This document shows, in pieces, positions 15,550-16,525 of a stretch of DNA of 16,525 nucleotides (the first letter of the stretch is position 1; every line of letters begins with the position of its first letter). The stretch is taken from the NCBI GenBank assembly GCA_023488945.1, contig JAMDBZ010000012.1, positions 1 through 16,525 on the forward strand. The letters are read 5' to 3'. Both the position numbers and the translations under genes were made by a program. This DNA is from Deltaproteobacteria bacterium. GTDB taxonomy: Bacteria > Desulfobacterota_E > Deferrimicrobia > Deferrimicrobiales > Deferrimicrobiaceae. The notes beneath the pieces were generated by a model. The model was not told the DNA's origin, made no database searches, and saw nothing but the letters and a program-made list of their open reading frames with translations.

Positions 15550-15636
15550 ATGAAAACGCACGCACACGCGCAGCCGCTTCGACTGACCGGGCTCGCCCTA
15601 CTGGGCCTACGGGGGTGCCGGCCCGCCGCCGCGTGA
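15550..15636 (+). CDS. leuL: leu operon leader peptide (28 residues, six Leu)
   Basis: An ATG at 15550 opens 28 codons ending in TGA at 15634-15636. Six are leucine: CTT 15577, CTG 15583, CTC 15592, CTA 15598, CTG 15601 and CTA 15607, including two CTA codons, which should be rare in such a G+C-rich genome. The core RLTGLALL and the later RGCRP recall E. coli LeuL (RFTGLLLL and RGRP, from memory). It lies between a TTGACA promoter and two terminators, upstream of leuA. Its likely role is as a ribosome sensor of charged tRNA-Leu rather than a functional peptide. The only ribosome site is a weak GTGGA 4 bases upstream. The symbol is by analogy. Confidence 0.8.
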   Translation: MKTHAHAQPLRLTGLALLGLRGCRPAAA

Positions 15637-15684
15637 GCGCGTAACGCCATAAAAGCAAGCTCATCGAGGCCGCGGGGACGGCAC
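15603..15684 (+). promoter_or_regulatory. alternative RNA pairings (pause hairpin and antiterminator) of the leu attenuator
   Basis: Strand 1, GGGCC (15603-15607), lies over the last Leu codons and pairs with strand 2, GGCCC (15620-15624). Strand 2 read more widely, GTGCCGGCCC (15615-15624), pairs at 9 of 10 positions with GGGACGGCAC (15675-15684), which is part of the left arm and loop of the first terminator. These are mutually exclusive pairings, as in classical amino-acid attenuators. They were found by eye; no energy calculation was made. Confidence 0.6.
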
Positions 15685-15707
15685 AGTCCCTGCGGCTTTT
15701 CGTTTTT
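15669..15707 (+). terminator. leu attenuator terminator 1
   Basis: GCCGCGGGGAC (15669-15679) pairs with GTCCCTGCGGC (15686-15696), 11 bp with one G-U pair and a 6-base loop, followed by TTTTCGTTTTT. This is a strong intrinsic terminator placed 33 bases after the leader-peptide stop. Confidence 0.88.
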
Positions 15708-15708
15708 C

Positions 15709-15745
15709 AAGGCCGCGGGGGCAGCAATACCCGGCGGCCTTTTTT
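15709..15745 (+). terminator. leu attenuator terminator 2
   Basis: AAGGCCGC (15709-15716) pairs with GCGGCCTT (15734-15741). After one bulged G the stem continues as GGG with CCC, and six Ts end it. Its left arm repeats that of terminator 1 almost exactly (GCCGCGGGG at both), so the right arm of terminator 1 could pair with it. Confidence 0.85.
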
Positions 15746-15750
15746 GTGTG

Positions 15751-15783
15751 CGCCTGGCCTGCCTGCTGCAGGCAGGCCGGGCG
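15751..15783. repeat. long GC-rich palindrome upstream of leuA
   Basis: GGCCTGCCTGC (15756-15766) and GCAGGCAGGCC (15768-15778) are perfect reverse complements around a single T, and pairing continues outward (one T-G wobble, then four more pairs). No T run follows. It resembles extragenic palindromes more than a terminator. The remaining sequence to leuA (15784-15860) shows only weak G4/C4 complementarity. Confidence 0.7.
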
Positions 15784-15860
15784 CGCCCGATCGAGGGGTG
15801 AGGAGGCCGTAAGACTCCCCGACCGAGCGATTCGAACGTCAAGAAAAGAGGGAGGGATCG

Positions 15861-16525
15861 ATGGCGGACAAGGTTTTCATTTTCGACACGACGTTGCGGG
15901 ACGGCGAGCAGGTCCCGGGAGCGAAGCTCGCCAAGGAGCAGAAGGTGGAGATCGCCAGGCAGCTGGCGGCCCTGCGCGTGGACATCATCGAGGCGGGGTT
16001 CCCGATCTCGTCGCCCGGGGATTTTGCTTCCGTCCAGGCGGTGGCGCGGGAGGTCAAGGGGCCGATCATCACGGGGCTGGCGCGGGCGATCCGGAAGGAC
16101 ATCGACACGCTCTGGGACGCGGTCAAGGTCGCGAAGCGTCCGCGGATCCACACGTTCCTGGGCACCTCGGACATCCACATCCAGAAGAAGTTCCGTTCCG
16201 ACCGGGAGAAGGTCATGGCCTGGTGCGTGGACGCCGTCAAGTATGCGAAGTCGCTCTGCCCCGACGTGGAGTTCTCCACCGAGGACGCCTCCCGGACCGA
16301 CTTCGACTACCTCTGCCGCACCATCGAGGCGGTCGTCAAGGCGGGGGCCACCACGATCAACGTCCCCGACACCGTGGGGTACGCCACTCCGCAGGAGATG
16401 GCCGACCGGGTCCGACGGCTCAAGGAGCGGGTGCCGGCGCTCGACAAGGTCGTCCTGTCGATGCACTGCCACAACGATCTGGGGCTCGCCACGGCGAACA
16501 CGCTGGCGGGGATCCTCGCGGGGGC
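15861..16525 (+). CDS. leuA: 2-isopropylmalate synthase (partial, 3' end outside window)
   Basis: The first 221 codons of a DRE-TIM metallolyase that condenses acetyl-CoA with 2-oxoisovalerate, the first committed step of leucine synthesis. The N-terminus [20 protein letters not shown] has the D-T-T-L-R-D-G-E-Q metal and substrate signature. [44 protein letters not shown] and the metal-binding HCHNDLG follow in family order. GGAGG (15851-15855) precedes the ATG. The reading frame runs off the right edge, so the C-terminal leucine-feedback domain cannot be checked. Homocitrate or citramalate synthases share these motifs, but the leucine-rich leader upstream strongly favours LeuA. Expression is probably set by attenuation. 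Confidence 0.92.
   Translation, partial: MADKVFIFDTTLRDGEQVPGAKLAKEQKVEIARQLAALRVDIIEAGFPISSPGDFASVQAVAREVKGPIITGLARAIRKDIDTLWDAVKVAKRPRIHTFLGTSDIHIQKKFRSDREKVMAWCVDAVKYAKSLCPDVEFSTEDASRTDFDYLCRTIEAVVKAGATTINVPDTVGYATPQEMADRVRRLKERVPALDKVVLSMHCHNDLGLATANTLAGILAG

Noticed and set aside
15669..15745. Tandem direct repeat or mobile element from the two similar hairpins
   Set aside because: The shared GCCGCGGGG arm is short, the loops differ, and both have T tails, so two terminators are the simpler reading.
15513..15860. T-box riboswitch upstream of leuA
   Set aside because: No T-box consensus (AGGGUGGNACCGCG) or specifier-loop arrangement is present. The Leu-rich ORF and alternative pairings explain the region better.

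Overview
The window is 16.5 kb of high-G+C bacterial chromosome, mostly housekeeping genes in tight plus-strand operons. The mix of genes (futalosine-route menaquinone synthesis, glycogen synthase with galT, a rubredoxin/rubrerythrin cluster, DksA, and a LeuA of the 'EQVPGAKL' type) suggests an anaerobic or microaerophilic deltaproteobacterium-like organism (Desulfobacterota/Desulfuromonadota). That placement is inferred from gene content and protein style, not from a marker tree.

Layout. 1-769: the end of a TonB-family protein, open at the left edge. 809-1206: dksA behind a near-consensus sigma-70 promoter. 1283-3759: galT and glgA (sugar nucleotide and glycogen metabolism). 3769-6228: a soluble histidine kinase with three GAF domains, whose end overlaps mqnE. 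6197-10823: mqnE, a lower-G+C solitary DNA methyltransferase, mqnC, then serS overlapping mqnC. 10952-11914: an Xre/RES toxin-antitoxin pair with an operator-like palindrome on its promoter. 11985-13181: a 38-residue rubredoxin, a DUF2231 membrane protein and a rubrerythrin-like ferritin fold, which together look like a rubrerythrin system split over three genes. 13188-13704: greA and a strong hairpin. 13740-14804 (minus): manC. 14846-15481: a DUF502 membrane protein divergent from manC. 15513-16525: a leucine biosynthesis attenuator and the start of leuA, cut by the right edge.

The most interesting region is the leuA leader. It has a TTGACA promoter, a 28-codon leader peptide with six leucine codons that resembles enterobacterial LeuL, and two consecutive intrinsic terminators. 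The strands are arranged so that stalling at the Leu codons would favour an antiterminator against terminator 1. The released right arm of terminator 1 is then complementary to the left arm of terminator 2. This reads as a two-stage relay attenuator. The split rubredoxin/DUF2231/diiron cluster and the methyltransferase sitting between mqnE and mqnC are the next most notable. No CRISPR array, insertion sequence, rRNA or tRNA was seen.
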